Origin: Neoechinorhynchus agilis
Lineage: Eukaryota > Acanthocephala
Direction: 5' to 3'
Length of the DNA: 64,000 nucleotides
NCBI GenBank assembly: GCA_051530055.1
Contig: CM121342.1
Coordinates: 6,448,001 to 6,512,000, forward strand
Part shown: positions 1 through 12,963 of the stretch, one piece after another
How the letters are laid out: the number at the start of each line of letters is the position of its first letter
How positions within the stretch are numbered: position 1 is the stretch's first letter
Position numbers and translations under genes: made by a program
The notes under the pieces: model-generated
The model's database searches: none
The model's input: the letters and a program-made list of their open reading frames with translations, nothing else
What the model was told of the DNA's origin: nothing

Positions 1-3000
1 TTACCCGGTTAAAGACTTCAAAATAACACCTATAAAAATATTAAGATATTTCGAAAGAGAAAAAGGTTTTAGTTTATTTTAGTTGATTTTTTATCCGGAC
101 GAATTTAACCCTATTCTTCCAAATTGATTTTCTCTTAAATAAAATTTTGGAATTGTTGATTTACTTTAATTCTAAACTGACAAGAAACTCAAGAAACTTT
201 TTACAAACTAACGATGAACCTGAGGAGATTCTCAGAACTTTTAATCGAAAAAAAGGGTTATTTACCCGGTTCGAACTTCAAAATAACACCTCTAAAAAAT
301 ATTGAGATATTTCGAAAGACGAAAAGGTTTTAGTTTATTTTTTATCCGGACGAATTTAACCCTATTCTTCCAAATTGATTTTCTCTTAAATAAAATTTTA
401 GAATTGTTGATTTACTTTAATTCTAAACTGACAAGAAACTCAAGACACTTTTTACAAACTGACGATGAACCCGAGGAGATTCTGAGAACTTTTTTAATCG
501 AAAAAAGAGTTATTTACCCGGTTCAAGACTTCAAAATAACACCTATAAAAAATATTGAGATATTTCGAAAGAGGAAAAGGTTTTAGTTTATTTTTTATCC
601 GGACGAATTTAACCCTATTCTTCCAAATTGATTTTCTCTTAAATAAAATTTTAGATTGTTGATTTACTTTAATTCTAAACTGACAAGAAACTCCAAGACA
701 CTTTTTACAAACTAACGATGAACCTGAGGAGATTCTCAGAACGTTTTTAATCGAAAAAAAGAGTTATTTACCCGGTTCAAGACTTCTAAATAACACCTCT
801 AAAAAATATTGAGATATTTCGAAAGAGGAAAAGGTTTTAGTTGATTTTTTATCCGGACGAATTTAACCCTATTCTTCCAAATTGATTTTCTCTTAAATAA
901 AATTTTAGAATTGTTGATTTACTTTAATTCTAAACTGACAAGAAACTCCAAGACACTTTTTACAAACTAACGATGAACCTGAGGAGATTCTCAGAACGTT
1001 TTAATCGAAAAAACCAATTACCCAGTTCAAGACTTCTAAATAACACCTCTAAAAAATATTGAGATATTTCGAAGAGGAAAAGGTTTTAGTTGATTTTTTA
1101 TCCGGACGAATTTAACCCTATTCTTCCAAATTGATTTTCTCTTAAATAATATTTTAGAATTGTTAATTTACTTTTAATTCTAAACTGACAAGAAACTCCA
1201 AGAAACTTTTTACAAACTAACGATGAACCTGAGGAGATTCTCAGAACTTTTTTTAATCGAAAAAAAGGGTTATTTACACGGTTCAAGACTTCAAAATAAC
1301 ACCTATAAAAAATATTGAGATATTTCGAAAGAGGAAAAGGTTTTAGTTGATTTTTTATCCGGACGAATTTAACCCTATTCTTCCAAATTGATTTTCTCTT
1401 AAATAAAATTTTAGAATTGTTGATTTACTTTAATTCTAAACTGACAAGAAACTCCAAGAAACTTTTTACAAACTAACGATGAATCTGAGGAGATTCGCAG
1501 AACGTTTTTTAATCGAAAAAGTTTGCCGCAAGATTGAATTGTTTATACTAAATAACACCTCTAAAAAATATTGAGATATTTCGAAAAGAGGAAAAGGTTT
1601 TAGTTGATTTTTTATCCGGACGAATTTAACCCTATTCTTTAAAATTGATTTTCTCTTAAATAATATTTTAGAATTGTTGATTTACTTTAATTCTAAACTG
1701 ACAAGAAACTCCAAGACACTTTTTACAAACTAACAGTAGACGAGGAGATTCTCAGAACTTTTTTTAATCGAAAAAAAGGGTTATTTACCCGGTTCAAGAC
1801 TTCAAAATAACACCTCTAAAAAATATTGAGATATTTCCGAAAGAGGAAAAGGTTTTAGTTGATTTTTATCCGGACGAATTTAACCCCTATTCTTCCAAAT
1901 TGATTTTCTCTTAAATAATATTTTAGAATTGTTGATTTACTTTAATTCTAAACTGACAAGAAACTCCAAGACACTTTTTACAAACTAACGATGAACCCGA
2001 GGAGATTCTCAGAACTTTTTTTAATCGAAAAAAAGGGTTATTTACCCGGTTCAAGACTTCAAAATAACACCTCTAAAAAATATTGAGATATTTCGAAAGA
2101 GGAAAAGGGTTTAGTTGATTTTTTATCCGGACGAATTTAACCCTATTCTTCCAAATTGATTTTCTCTTAAATAATATTTTAGAATTGTTGATTTACTTTA
2201 ATTCTAAACTGACAAGAAACTCCAAGACACTTTTTACAAACTAACGATGAACCCGAGGAGATTCTCAGAACTTTTAATCGAAAAAAAGGGTTATTTACCC
2301 GGTTCAAGACTTCAAAATAACACCTCTAAAAAATATTGAGATATTTCGAAAGAGGAAAAAGGTTTTAGTTGATTTTTTATCCGGACGAATTTAACCCTAT
2401 TCTTCCAAATTGATTTTCTCTTAAATAATATTTTAGAATTGTTGATTTACTTTAATTCTAAACTGACAAGAAACTCCAAGACACTTTTTACAAACTAACG
2501 ATGAACCCGAGGAGATTCTCAGAACTTTTTTTAATCGAAAAAAAGGGTTATTTACCCGGTTCAAGACTTCAAAATAACACCTCTAAAAAATATTGAGATA
2601 TTTCGAAAGAGGAAAAGGGTTTAGTTGATTTTTTATCCGGACGAATTTAACCCTATTCTTCCAAATTGATTTTTCTCTTAAATAAAATTTCAGAATTGTT
2701 GATTTACTTTAATTCTAAACTGACAAGAAACTCCAAGACACTTTTTACAAACTAACGATGAACCTGGGAGATTCTCAGAACTTTAATCGAAAAAAAGGGT
2801 TATTTACCCGGTTCAAGACTTCAAAATAACACCTCTAAAAATATTGAGATATTTCGAAGAGGAAAAGGGGTTTAGTTGATTTTTTTATCCGGACGAATTT
2901 AACCCTATTCTTCCAAATTGATTTTCTCTTAAATAAAATTTTAGAATTGTTGATTTACTTTAATTCTAAACTGACAAGAAACTCCAAGACACTTTTTACA

Positions 3001-5355
3001 AATGACGATACAAGGAGATTCTCAGAACTTTTTTTAATCGAAAAAAGGGTTATTTACCCGGTTCAAGACTTCAAAATAACACCTATAAAAAATATTGAGA
3101 TATTTCGAAAGACGAAAAGGTTTTAGTTTATTTTTTATCCGGACGAATTTAACCCTATTCTTCCAAATTGATTTTCTCTTAAATAAAATTTTAGAATTGT
3201 TGATTTACTTTAATTCTAAACTGACAAGAAACTCCAAGACACTTTTTACAAACTAACGATGAACCTGAGGAGATTCTCAGAACTTTTTTAATCGAAAAAA
3301 AGGGTTATTTACCCGGTTCAAGACTTCAAAATAACACCTCTAAAAAATATTGAGATATTTCGAAAGAGGAAAAGGTTTTAGTTGATTTTTTATCCGGACG
3401 AATTTAACCCTATTCTTCCAAATTGATTTTCTCTTAAATAATATTTTAGAATTGTTGATTTACTTTAATTCTAAACTGACAAGAAACTCCAAGAAACTTT
3501 TTACAAACTAACGATGAACCTGAGGAGATTCTCAGAACGTTTTTAATCGAAAAAAAGAGTTATTTACCCGGTTCAAGACTTCTAAATAACACCTCTAAAA
3601 AATATTGAGATATTTCGAAAGAGGAAAAGGTTTTTAGATTGATTTTATCCGGACGAATTTAACCCTATTCTCCCAAATTGATTTTCTCTTAAATAATATT
3701 TTAGAATTGTTGATTTACTTTAATTCTAAACTGACAAGAAACTCCAAGACACTTTTTACAAACTAACGATGAACCCGAGGAGATTCTCATAACGTTTTTA
3801 ATCGAAAAAAAGAGTTATTTACCCGGTTCAAGACTTCAAAATAACACCTATAAAAATATTGAGATATTTCGAAAGAGGAAAAGGGTTTAGTTGATTTTTT
3901 ATCCGGACGAATTTAACCCTATTCTTCCAAATTGATTTTCTCTTAAATAATATTTTAGAATTGTTGATTTACTTTAATTCTAAACTGACAAGAAACTCCA
4001 AGACACTTTTTACAAACTAACGATGAACCTGAGGAGATTCTCAGAACTTTTTTTAATCGAAAAAAAAGAGTTATTTACCCGGTTCAAGACTTCAAAATAA
4101 CACCTATAAAAATATTGAGATATTTCGAAAGAGGAAAAGGTTTTAGTTGATTTTTTATCCGGACGAATTTAACCCTATTCTTCCAAATTGATTTCTCTTA
4201 AATAATATTTTAGAATTGTTGATTTACTTTAATTCTAAACTGACAAAGAAACTCAAGACACTTTTTACAAACTAACGATGAACCCGAGGAGATTCTCAGA
4301 ACTTTTTTTAATCGAAAAAAAGGGTTATTTACCCGGTTCAAGACTTCAAAATAACACCTCTAAAAAATATTGAGATATTTCGAAAGAGGAAAAGGGTTTA
4401 GTTGATTTTTTATCCGGACGAATTTAACCTATTCTTCAAATTGATTTTCTCTTAAATAATATTTTAGAATTGTTGATTTACTTTAATTCTAAACTGACAA
4501 GAAACTCCAAGACACTTTTTACAAACTAACGATGAACCTGAGGAGATTCTCAGAACGTTTTTAATCGAAAAAAAGAGTTATTTACCCGGTTCAAGACTTC
4601 AAAATAACACCTCTAAAAAATATTGAGATATTTCGAAAGACGAAAAGGTTTTAGTTGATTTTTTATCCGGACGAATTTAACCCTATTCTTCCAAATTGAT
4701 TTTCTCTTGAATAAAATTTTAGAATTGTTGATTTACTTTAATTCTAAACTGACAAGAAACTCCAAGACACTTTTTACAAACTAACGATGAACCCGAGGAG
4801 ATTCTCAGAACGTTTTTAATCGAAAAAAAGGGATATTTACCCGGTTAAAGACTTCTAAATAACACCTATAAAAAATATTGAGATATTTCGAAAGACGAAA
4901 AGGTTTTAGTTGATTTTTTATCCGGACGAATTTAACCCTATTCTTCCAAATTGATTTTCTCTTAAATAATATTTTAGAATTGTTGATTTACTTTAATTCT
5001 AAACTGACAAGAAACTCCAAGACACTTTTTACAAACTGACGATGAACCCGAGGAGATTCTGAGAACTTTTTTAATCGAAAAAAAGGGTTATTTACCCGGT
5101 TCAAGACTTCAAAATAACACCTATAAAAAATATTGAGATATTTCGAAAGAGGAAAAGGTTTTAGTTGATTTTTTATCCGGACGAATTTAACCCTATTCTT
5201 CCAAATTGATTTTCTCTTAAATAAAATTTCAGAATTGTTGATTTACTTTAATTCTAAACTGACAAGAAACTCCAAGACACTTTTTACAAACTAACGATGA
5301 ACCTGAGGAGATTCTCAGAACTTTTTTAATCGAAAAAAGAGTTATTTACCCGGTT
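1..5355. repeat. Satellite array A, about 255-bp unit, about 21 copies
   Basis: The same AT-rich monomer recurs about every 253-258 bp from the window edge to about 5355. It is recognised by the recurring strings TTACCCGGTTCAAGACTTC and TATCCGGACGAATTTAACCC. Copies differ mainly by single-base changes and 1-5 base indels in homopolymers. Short open frames inside it, on both strands, are by-products of the repeat and show no protein character. The array runs off the left edge, so its full size is unknown. It ends abruptly at a Penelope-like remnant. A lone related piece is seen near 38725-38750. Confidence 0.97.
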
Positions 5356-5560
5356 TGTCCAAGCATTCGTGAAGGTCAAAGTGGTGCAGTATATAGAATA
5401 CCTTTCTCGGATTGTGATCGCTGCTATATTCGCCAGGCAAATAACTTTGAGGAGGATGAGGGAACATCGCTAATCACTGAAGAAACAGGACACGAACTCC
5501 GCTGTGGTTTCCGACTACGGGCCATAAGATCGATATTAACGATGGATATTTGTCGGTAGT
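5355..5560 (+). mobile_element. Penelope-like element remnant (GIY-YIG endonuclease end)
   Basis: Read on the plus strand, the stretch just after array A translates to a segment containing GAVYRIPFSDCDRCYIRQ, followed by EETGHELRCGFRLRAIR. This resembles the start of the GIY-YIG nuclease at the C-terminus of Penelope-like retroelements, which usually reads roughly VYKIPCxxCxxxYIGxTxR. Only a short piece remains and no reverse transcriptase is seen next to it. It is a fossil fragment. The call rests on a short motif, so a chance match is possible. Confidence 0.5.
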
Positions 5561-8190
5561 TGAAAGCGTTATTATCGAGGCCATGTTCATTCAGGGAACC
5601 AATACTTTCGAGGGATCCGGCAAATTCGAGTGTTCACGGGAACCCAAAGAAACATGGGCCCTTTTCTCGTGAATGCGCTTTAGACATTTTTATCTGTCGA
5701 AGATCATTAAATTGTATTTTAAGATAATGAGTAATTTACGAATACGCAAAACTTTCCATACTTTTGAGAAGTCTATATATTTGAAACGACTGGAATGTTA
5801 ATGAATTCACTACAATATATTTTATAGCTCGAATGAACAACGGGAAATACAGAGTTTTTGTGTTTTCTTTCAAAAAATCGGATTCAGTTTCGGTAATATA
5901 ATTAAAAAAATGATCAAAATGCAATAACGCTGACAGGAAATTAAAATTTGTCCTAATCTTCAATAGAAATCGGAGATTGAGACTCTGTGAATCGATCGCT
6001 TTATTCCATTCGTGGAAATCTTTTACAAAAATATTAATTCCGATCTCTAATGAACAACGGGAAATACAGAGTTTTTGTGTTTTCTTTCAAAAAATCATAT
6101 TCAGTTTCGTAAAGTTAACAAAGCTTAACTTTGGTATTCAATAAAAACTGATTAATATGCGAATCTTTTTTATCGTATTGCTAATTTCTGGCTTTGAAAA
6201 AATTGAAATTTGTCCGAATCTTCATTTGAAAACTCACAGTAAACATCGACAAATCTTCTGTATAGAATTAACTAAAAACAAAAACTACTAACAAATTGTT
6301 TGATTTTGTGTTTAAACAAAAAGCGTCTATTGAAACATTCAAAATAAAGAAGAAATGCTTTAGTTTAAAACACGTTGTCTTTTGTCCTAAAGTCAGTTCG
6401 ACTATTACCAACGATGGCAATAAAAGACATTTTGTTTAATGCTTTTATACTCGTAATCTAAATAGTGGACATTATTCGCTGATTCTAAGCAACGCTTTCA
6501 CCATAAAACACAGAAGCGACCTAAAAATACGCTGTATGCCGTTTGTGGCATTTTTTTCATTATTATCGGCATAATGAATAAACATGGAGGAATTTCGTAC
6601 AAAAAAACATTCATATATTCTGGCGATCACCAATTTTTCATTATCAATATGCAATCAAAAACTTTTTCTTTTTTAGTGAAACAAAACTGAGATAAATTCT
6701 AAAAAAAGAAGGTTGCATGCCATCGAATTGGCGTTCAATTGACGCTTAAAAATAATGTCAAATTTTTTGCCGTCCTCCTCTCGAGATCTTTTGAATAAGT
6801 TTTATTTATTGTAATGACAAAAAGAAAATCTTAATTTCCGTGTGCTTTCGCTGTCTTACGACTTCCTAAGGAATTTCGTGAAAGTTTTCTAACATCCTGA
6901 GCGATTGAGAAAATGAAAATATTTCAAAATTCATCGATAGAGAAAATCCTTCGGGTTAGTCAGAGTATCATTTGGGTGAAAATACTCCCAGATATTTAGA
7001 AGGAGGTAACCTTGCATCCGCCATTTATCGATTTATTTGGTGAAATGCGTTAATGTCCTCGATGTCTGACTCAAGCAGATAAATAAAGATTATGAATTTA
7101 GGGTTGCTAATTTTCTTTATAAGTTGTAGCAATCAATATCTTCCCGATCCTAGGGGAGGAAATTCTATCATCCCGTAAAATTTGGTCTTAAGCTCGGAGT
7201 CCACAATGGATGATTTTCAAATACTACAAAAATTAGACATATTGTTTAGACAATCTTAGAAGCAACGAAATAAACATGTGAGAAATCGGTATAGCAAATG
7301 GGTTAGGGTGCCAAAAAGAGAAGTATAACAATAACGCTTCGGTAAAGTGTTTCTTGCAGTTCGGATTTCCGATTATACACATCTCAGCCAATAGTTTCGG
7401 GATCTCTTTTAGAACAATCGTGACTGCAAGGGATAAAAAAATTGATTTTTTAAGGAAAAACGTTTGTAAGACCAATAATTGAAATTTGTTTTCGGTATAA
7501 TGTAACAATTTTTTTGTTAAAACATAGATTGAACATTAAATTGTTTATGGCATAAAAATTAAACCGTTTGAAGATTGAATTGTTTATATTGGTTGTTTTA
7601 TGGCGTAGAAATCAAATGATAATTTTATTTTTAAACTGCAGATTGTTTTCAGGGGCACAATCTTGTACGTCTTTTCATCTGAACTTTCTTTTTTGTTTCA
7701 TTGGTTGTTCACTAGCAAACTTGTCTTTTTAGTGTTAAAACTTGTCAGTTAGCAAACAATTTCATTAGGTCGACATCGTGGCTTTTCCAATTTTATCATC
7801 GATTTGTTTAATATCAAAAGTGGTTGTTTTATTGGGAAGAAAATGATTTTAAAACAACGTCGACAAAAGACCTATAAGATTGTGCCTCTGAAATCAGTCG
7901 GGTTTTAAAAATAAAATCATTTTCGTCCCTATAAAATAATCAATAAAAATTTAAATTAATTTATTAAAAAATGATTGTTTTCGAAGGCGCAACCAAAATT
8001 TCTTTAATTTTTACGCCATAAACATGAAAACGCACAAGAAATGCCTAAAAAACAGAAACTTTTAAGAATCTTTTTTTGAATGTAAAGTAGCATTTAATAA
8101 ATTAGTTTGAATTGTGGTAAATGTGCCTCATTAGATTTCATCAAAACAATTCTCGCTTTTAATATCATATCGACTTTTAAAAGTTCTCTA
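5561..8190. other. Gene-poor AT-rich spacer with a small local duplication
   Basis: I see no supported gene here. A block of about 50 bp (ATGAACAACGGGAAATACAG and onward, through TTTCAAAAAATC) occurs at about 5833 and again at about 6050, so part of the spacer is duplicated. A 91-codon frame on the minus strand (7233-7508) is discussed under rejected items. The rest is AT-rich sequence without clear motifs. Confidence 0.7.
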
Positions 8191-8194
8191 TGAT

Positions 8195-10800
8195 GTTAAA
8201 TATAATTTTGGACTTTATTGAATTATTATGTGATCGATCAGACGCTTTTTTTCATTTATTAAGCGTTAAATCTATGGAAAAAATGAATTTTTATTTTTTG
8301 GCATAAAGCGAATCCGCAAAAAAATGTTAAATATAATTTTGGACTTTATTGAATTATTATGTGATCGATCCAAGGTTTTTTTCATTAATTTATTAAGCGT
8401 TAAATCTATGGAAAAAATTAATCTTTATTTTTTGGCATAAAGCGAATCCGCGAAAAAATGTTAAATATAATTTTGGACTTTATTGAATTATTATGTGATC
8501 GATCCGCCGCTTTTTTTTCATTTACTATTAAGCGTTAAATCTATGGAAAAAATGAATTTTTTTTCTGGCATAAAGCGAATCCGCAAAAAATTTTAAATAT
8601 AATTTAGGACTTTATTGAATTATTATGTGATCGATCAGACGCTTTTTTCATTCATTAATAAGCGTTAAATCTATGGAAAAAATGAATTTTTATTTTTTGG
8701 CATAAAGCGAATCCGCGAAAAATGTTAAATATAATTTTGGACTTTATTGAATTATTATGTGATCGATCAGACGCTTTTTTCATTCATTAATAAGCGTTAA
8801 ATCTATGGAAAAAATGAATTTATTTTTTTGGCATAAAGCGAATCCGCAAAAAATTTTAAATATAATTTTGGACTTTATTGAATTATTATGTGATCGATCG
8901 AGTTTTCATATTAATAAGCGTTAAATCTATGGAAAAAATAATTTTTGGCATAAAGCGAATCCGCAAAAAATTTAAAAAAGACTATTAATTATTATGTGAT
9001 CGATCCAAGGTTTTTCATTCATTAATAAGCGTTAAATCTATGGAAAAAATGGCGTTAAATCTATGGAAAAAATGAATTTTTATTTTTTGGCATAAAGCGA
9101 ATCCGCGAAAAATGTTAAATATAATTTTGGACTTTATTGAATTATTATGTGATCGATCAGACGCTTTTTTTCATTTATTAAGCGTTAAATCTATGGAAAA
9201 AATGAATTTTTATTTTTTGGCATAAAGCGAATCCGCAAAAAAATGTTAAATATAATTTTGGACTTTATTGAATTATTATGTGATCGATCAGACGCTTTTT
9301 TCATTCATTAATAAGCGTTAAATCTATGGAAAAAATGAATTTTTATTTTTTGGCATAAAGCGAATCCGCGAAAAAATGTTAAATATAATTTTGGACTTTA
9401 TTGAATTATTATGTGATCGATCAGACGCTTTTTTCATTCATTAATAAGCGTTAAATCTATGGAAAAAATGAATTTTTTTGGCATAAAGCGAATCCGCAAA
9501 AAATTTTAAATATAATTTTGGACTTTATTGAATTATTATGTGATCGATCCAAGGTTTTTTCATTCATTAATAAGCGTTAAATCTATGGAAAAAATATTTT
9601 GGCAGCTGAAAATTTTGGACTTTATTGAATTATTATGTGATCGATCAGACGCTTTTTCATTCATTAATAAGCGTTAAATCTATGGAAAAAATGAATTTTT
9701 ATTTTTTGGCATAAAGCGAATCCGCAAAAAATGTTAAATATAATTTTGGACTTTATTGAATTATTATGTGATCGATCAGACGCTTTTTTCATTCATTAAT
9801 AAGCGTTAAATCTATGGAAAAAATGAATTTTTTATTTTTTGGCATAAAGCGAATCCGCAAAAAATGTTAAATATAATTTTGGACTTTATTGAATTATTAT
9901 GTGATCGATCAGACGCTTTTTTCATTCATTAATAAGCGTTAAATCTATGGAAAAAATGAATTTTTATTTTTTGGCATAAAGCGAATCCGCAAAAAATGTT
10001 AAATATAATTTTGGACTTTATTGAATTATTATGTGATCGATCAGACGCTTTTTTTCATTCATTATTAAGCGTTAAATCTATGGAAAAAATGAATTTTTAT
10101 TTTTTGGCATAAAGCGAATCCGCAAAAAATGTTAAATATAATTTTGGACTTTATTGAATTATTATGTGATCGATCAGACGCTTTTTTCATTCATTAATAA
10201 GCGTTAAATCTATGGAAAAAATGAATTTTTATTTTTTGGCATAAAGCGAATCCGCGAAAAAATGTTAAATATAATTTTGGACTTTATTGAATTATTATGT
10301 GATCGATCAGACGCTTTTTTTTCATTTACTATTAAGCGTTAAATCTATGGAAAAAATGAATTTTTATTTTTTGGCATAAAGCGAATCCGCGAAAAAATGT
10401 TAAATATAATTTTGGACTTTATTGAATTATTATGTGATCGATCAGACGCTTTTTTCATTCATAAATTACTATTAAGCGTTAAATCTATGGAAAAAATGAA
10501 TTTTTATTTTCTGGCATAAAGCGAATCCGCAAAAAATTTTAAATATAATTTTGGACTTTATTGAATTATTATGTGATCGATCAGACGCTTTTTTTCATTC
10601 ATTAATAAGCGTTAAATCTATGGAAAAAATGAATTTTTATATTTTGGATTAAAACGAATCCGCGAAAAAATGTTAAATAGAATTTTGGACTTTATTGAAT
10701 TATTATGTGATCGACCCAAGGTTTTTTTCATTAATTTATTAAGCGTTAAATCTATGGAAAAAATTAATCTTGATTTTTTGGCATAAAGCGAATCCGCAAA
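8195..10800. repeat. Satellite array B, about 131-bp unit, about 20 copies
   Basis: The strings TTGAATTATTATGTGATCGATC and AAGCGTTAAATCTATGG recur about every 131 bp. Copies near 8870-9060 and 9590-9620 are shortened or rearranged; elsewhere the array is regular. It stops about 45 bp before the predicted start of the small gene at 10844, so its last monomers probably lie in that gene's 5' region or in an upstream intron. Confidence 0.97.
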
Positions 10801-10843
10801 AAAACACCTTTAAAATGAGTTTGTGACTTTTATTTTTCTTTAG

Positions 10844-11448
10844 ATGGGCACGGAAAACCCGGAATGGCCTAACCTACTGATTCATATGGGTGTATTTCTC
10901 TTTCTTTTTTTCTGAATCATTAGACTAAACCGTTCAAACAAAGTCTTTTGGCATCAATCATAGAATATAGTCCTGTGACCGCCCGTAGACCCATTTGTAA
11001 TGTTCTCATAAAAGAGACAATTGAGAGCTTTACCGGCAAAAATGTGCCGATGAGTATTTTAAAACAAAGCATCAGCTCGTTCAAAAATGGATTAAAAATC
11101 ACGGAGTCTCGGCGTACAGTAAAATATGTCGTGGATTCGGAAGGACGTGTTATTCCTAAGGAGAACGAGTACAAAGCAAAGATGGCTGAATTGAACGTAA
11201 AAAACGATCGACAATTTCGATTAAATAACTTAAATGATGAGATTGATGAACGTCTCGAAAATATGCCCAGCAGTGCAATGCAACAAGCTCTTAAATTACA
11301 TGATTCACTGTTGAAAAAACCAGCGAACAATACCTGCGACTCATTGATTCTAGGGACGAAGACCAGCGATAATCTTTATCAACCGAATGTCGCTTCGAAA
11401 AAAGAGTTCGAAGATCTATTGAATCAATCAAACAAAAAGATCAACTGA
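10844..11448 (+). CDS. Small two-exon gene, unknown protein of about 190 residues
   Basis: Exon 1 (10844-10891) encodes 16 residues beginning MGTENPEWPN. A 32-nt intron (10892-10923) opens with GTATTT and ends in a pyrimidine-rich tract and TAG. Exon 2 (10924-11448) continues in phase 0 for 174 codons. Choosing this ATG joins both exons without a stop. Directly before it sits TTTTTCTTTAG, a good 3' splice site, so the ATG exon may follow a spliced leader or an upstream 5' UTR exon. The product is hydrophilic and lysine-rich, with a likely helical middle (about residues 95-145) and no signal peptide or membrane segment. An AATAAA lies 74 bp after the stop. I recognise no family. The orderly splice sites suggest a real gene; the function is unknown. 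Confidence 0.6.
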
Positions 11449-11521
11449 AACAGTAACGGCAAAGAAAAATCGTCGATAGTAAAAAAAATCGCTTATCTAG
11501 ACGGAGATCTCAACGTGTAAA

Positions 11522-11527
11522 AATAAA
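11522..11527 (+). terminator. Poly(A) signal AATAAA of the small unknown gene
   Basis: AATAAA stands 74 bp downstream of the TGA at 11446-11448 and just before the reversed Groucho fragment, a normal place for 3' end formation. Confidence 0.45.
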
Positions 11528-11559
11528 AACAACTTTCCAAACTGAATTTGAAATACCAG

Positions 11560-11695
11560 CACAAAATCATTTCTCGGCGAACCTGGTCAATGGTATCGTT
11601 AAAAGTTTTAAAAATCCATCTTTGGAAACATTTAATTTTTGAACAGCGATTGAATGGACGACTATGCGATCCGAGTTTCACTGCAATTCGATCGT
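11560..11695 (-). pseudogene. Groucho exon 1 fragment plus 5' flank (duplicate)
   Basis: On the minus strand this stretch nearly matches the start of the intact Groucho gene at 32395-32507. The match covers the coding text for KTFNDTIDQVRREMI and the upstream sequence TTGAACAGCGATTGAATGG. It stops after about 25 codons, where the intact gene continues with LSQYCNDL, so only the 5' tip of the gene and its leader were copied. The fragment lies immediately left of a LINE, just as the intact Groucho gene does at 32.5 kb. Confidence 0.85.
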
Positions 11696-12293
11696 TTTGA
11701 ACGAATGCGTGCAAATTTTGGTTCGCAAATTTGCGCTGACAATTGTTAGGATCATTTAAGACGCCCGGATCCTCCAGACGGACCGAAGGTAGAAATTTGT
11801 TAGATATAATTCCGGTTTTGATGGAGCTCTGGGTTCATCGCTTCCCATAATATCTCCGGGTTTGATGGAGATTTGGGAGCATCGTTGAAAAATAGGTATA
11901 ATCTCCGACCAGTTAAAAAGGAGGACTATATTTTTGTCATTAAAAATGAAGATCTGCTCAAAAAAGAAATTGGAATAAAAAATATCGCCAAAGCTAATCC
12001 GAAAAATTCTAAGATTTTCAAAAGAATATTTCAATATTCCCATAAAATTGTCCTTGATTTCCTGAAATATCTATCTACCATTCCCTACTCAGATTTCTCC
12101 AGGAAATGCAACATCTTGATGCTAAAAGATAAAAATATTTTTAAAATAAGCCAAATGCAATGTTGGGACAGAAATTGACGATGCATGTCGAAGGGACGGA
12201 CTGTCGATCGGATTACTTGGTTTTAAAGTCACCTTCGCAGTATTCAAGAATGAGATGGATGATTTTATACTCATATCAATACAGAAAATGTCA

Positions 12294-12479
12294 TGTTTTT
12301 CCCCGGTTTGGCGAAATTTATTAAATTATTTAAAGGGTCAATATTTCGACTCGCTAGGACGTTGCTTGTAAGTTTTCAAATATTCGAGTTCGAGCAACGT
12401 CCTGAAGAAGACTCACAAGCGAGTCGAAATATCGACCCTTTAAATAATTTAATAAATTTCGCCAAATCGGGGAAAAATG
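12294..12479. mobile_element. Palindromic insert A (retrozyme-like), 186 bp, 12-bp target duplication
   Basis: The two ends are near-perfect inverted copies (left arm begins TTTTTCCCCGGTTTGGCG), with arms of about 60-70 bp. The 12-mer CAGAAAATGTCA is found directly on each side (12282-12293 and 12480-12491), and the host LINE zinc-knuckle frame resumes after the second copy, so this is an insertion. The middle contains CTGAAGA (12402-12408), a stem GACTC/GAGTC, then GAAA (12426-12429). That order is the catalytic core order of hammerhead ribozymes, but with one extra A before the stem. No protein is encoded. The same tail motif occurs in the Penelope-like element at 22.6 kb. Confidence 0.8.
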
Positions 12480-12821
12480 CAGAAAATGTCAGGGGCACAT
12501 GGCATACAAATGCGATAAAAATGCAGCTGGCACTCACTGCAGTGGGGAGCACCTGTCCAGTAATTGCAAAAAACAAATGCTGTAGAAAATGTGTTAACTG
12601 CATTTTGAACCATAAGGCATACGATACCAGATGCGAGGAAGCAAAAAAGTATTTGAATTTTTTCATTAACAGTGGCGAGAGTAGGATAATGGAGACAAGG
12701 GATCAGTAAAATATATTTCTCAAAATCCTCATCAAGAGCCAGATTTGAAGTCCATCAAATTTTGATTCACTAAAGAAAATGAGGGCTTGAAAGAGGCGTT
12801 CAAAGTTTTTCAAAATATTAC

Positions 12822-12963
12822 GTTTTGTTGAAAAGATAATTCATTGTTATTTGTCGATAGGAGAGATAAATGAAATTAAGATTTTATCTTCAGCAGAGAT
12901 AGTGGATCGAAATATCCAATAAATTCTTAATTTCATTTATCTCTCCTATCGACAAATAAAAAA
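12822..12963. mobile_element. Palindromic insert B (retrozyme-like), 142 bp, 12-bp target duplication
   Basis: It is bounded by two copies of TCAAAATATTAC (12810-12821 and 12964-12975). Inverted arms begin TTATTTGTCGATAGGAGAG and run about 40 bp through GATAAATGAAATTAAGA. The centre holds GGATCGAAATATCC. A second copy of the same family, in the opposite orientation, lies at 53462-53612. It interrupts the ORF1 region of LINE 1. Confidence 0.8.

Noticed and set aside
302-1286. Open frames of 62-94 codons within satellite array A
   Set aside because: They are present only where random indels keep a frame open; other monomers have stops at the same places.
7233-7508. Minus-strand 91-codon frame with FLSLAVTIVLKEIP, faintly like transmembrane segment 5 of ZIP metal transporters
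   Set aside because: The metal-binding His of the HEIP motif is Lys here, no other ZIP segment is found nearby, and no splice sites extend it. Treated as chance resemblance.
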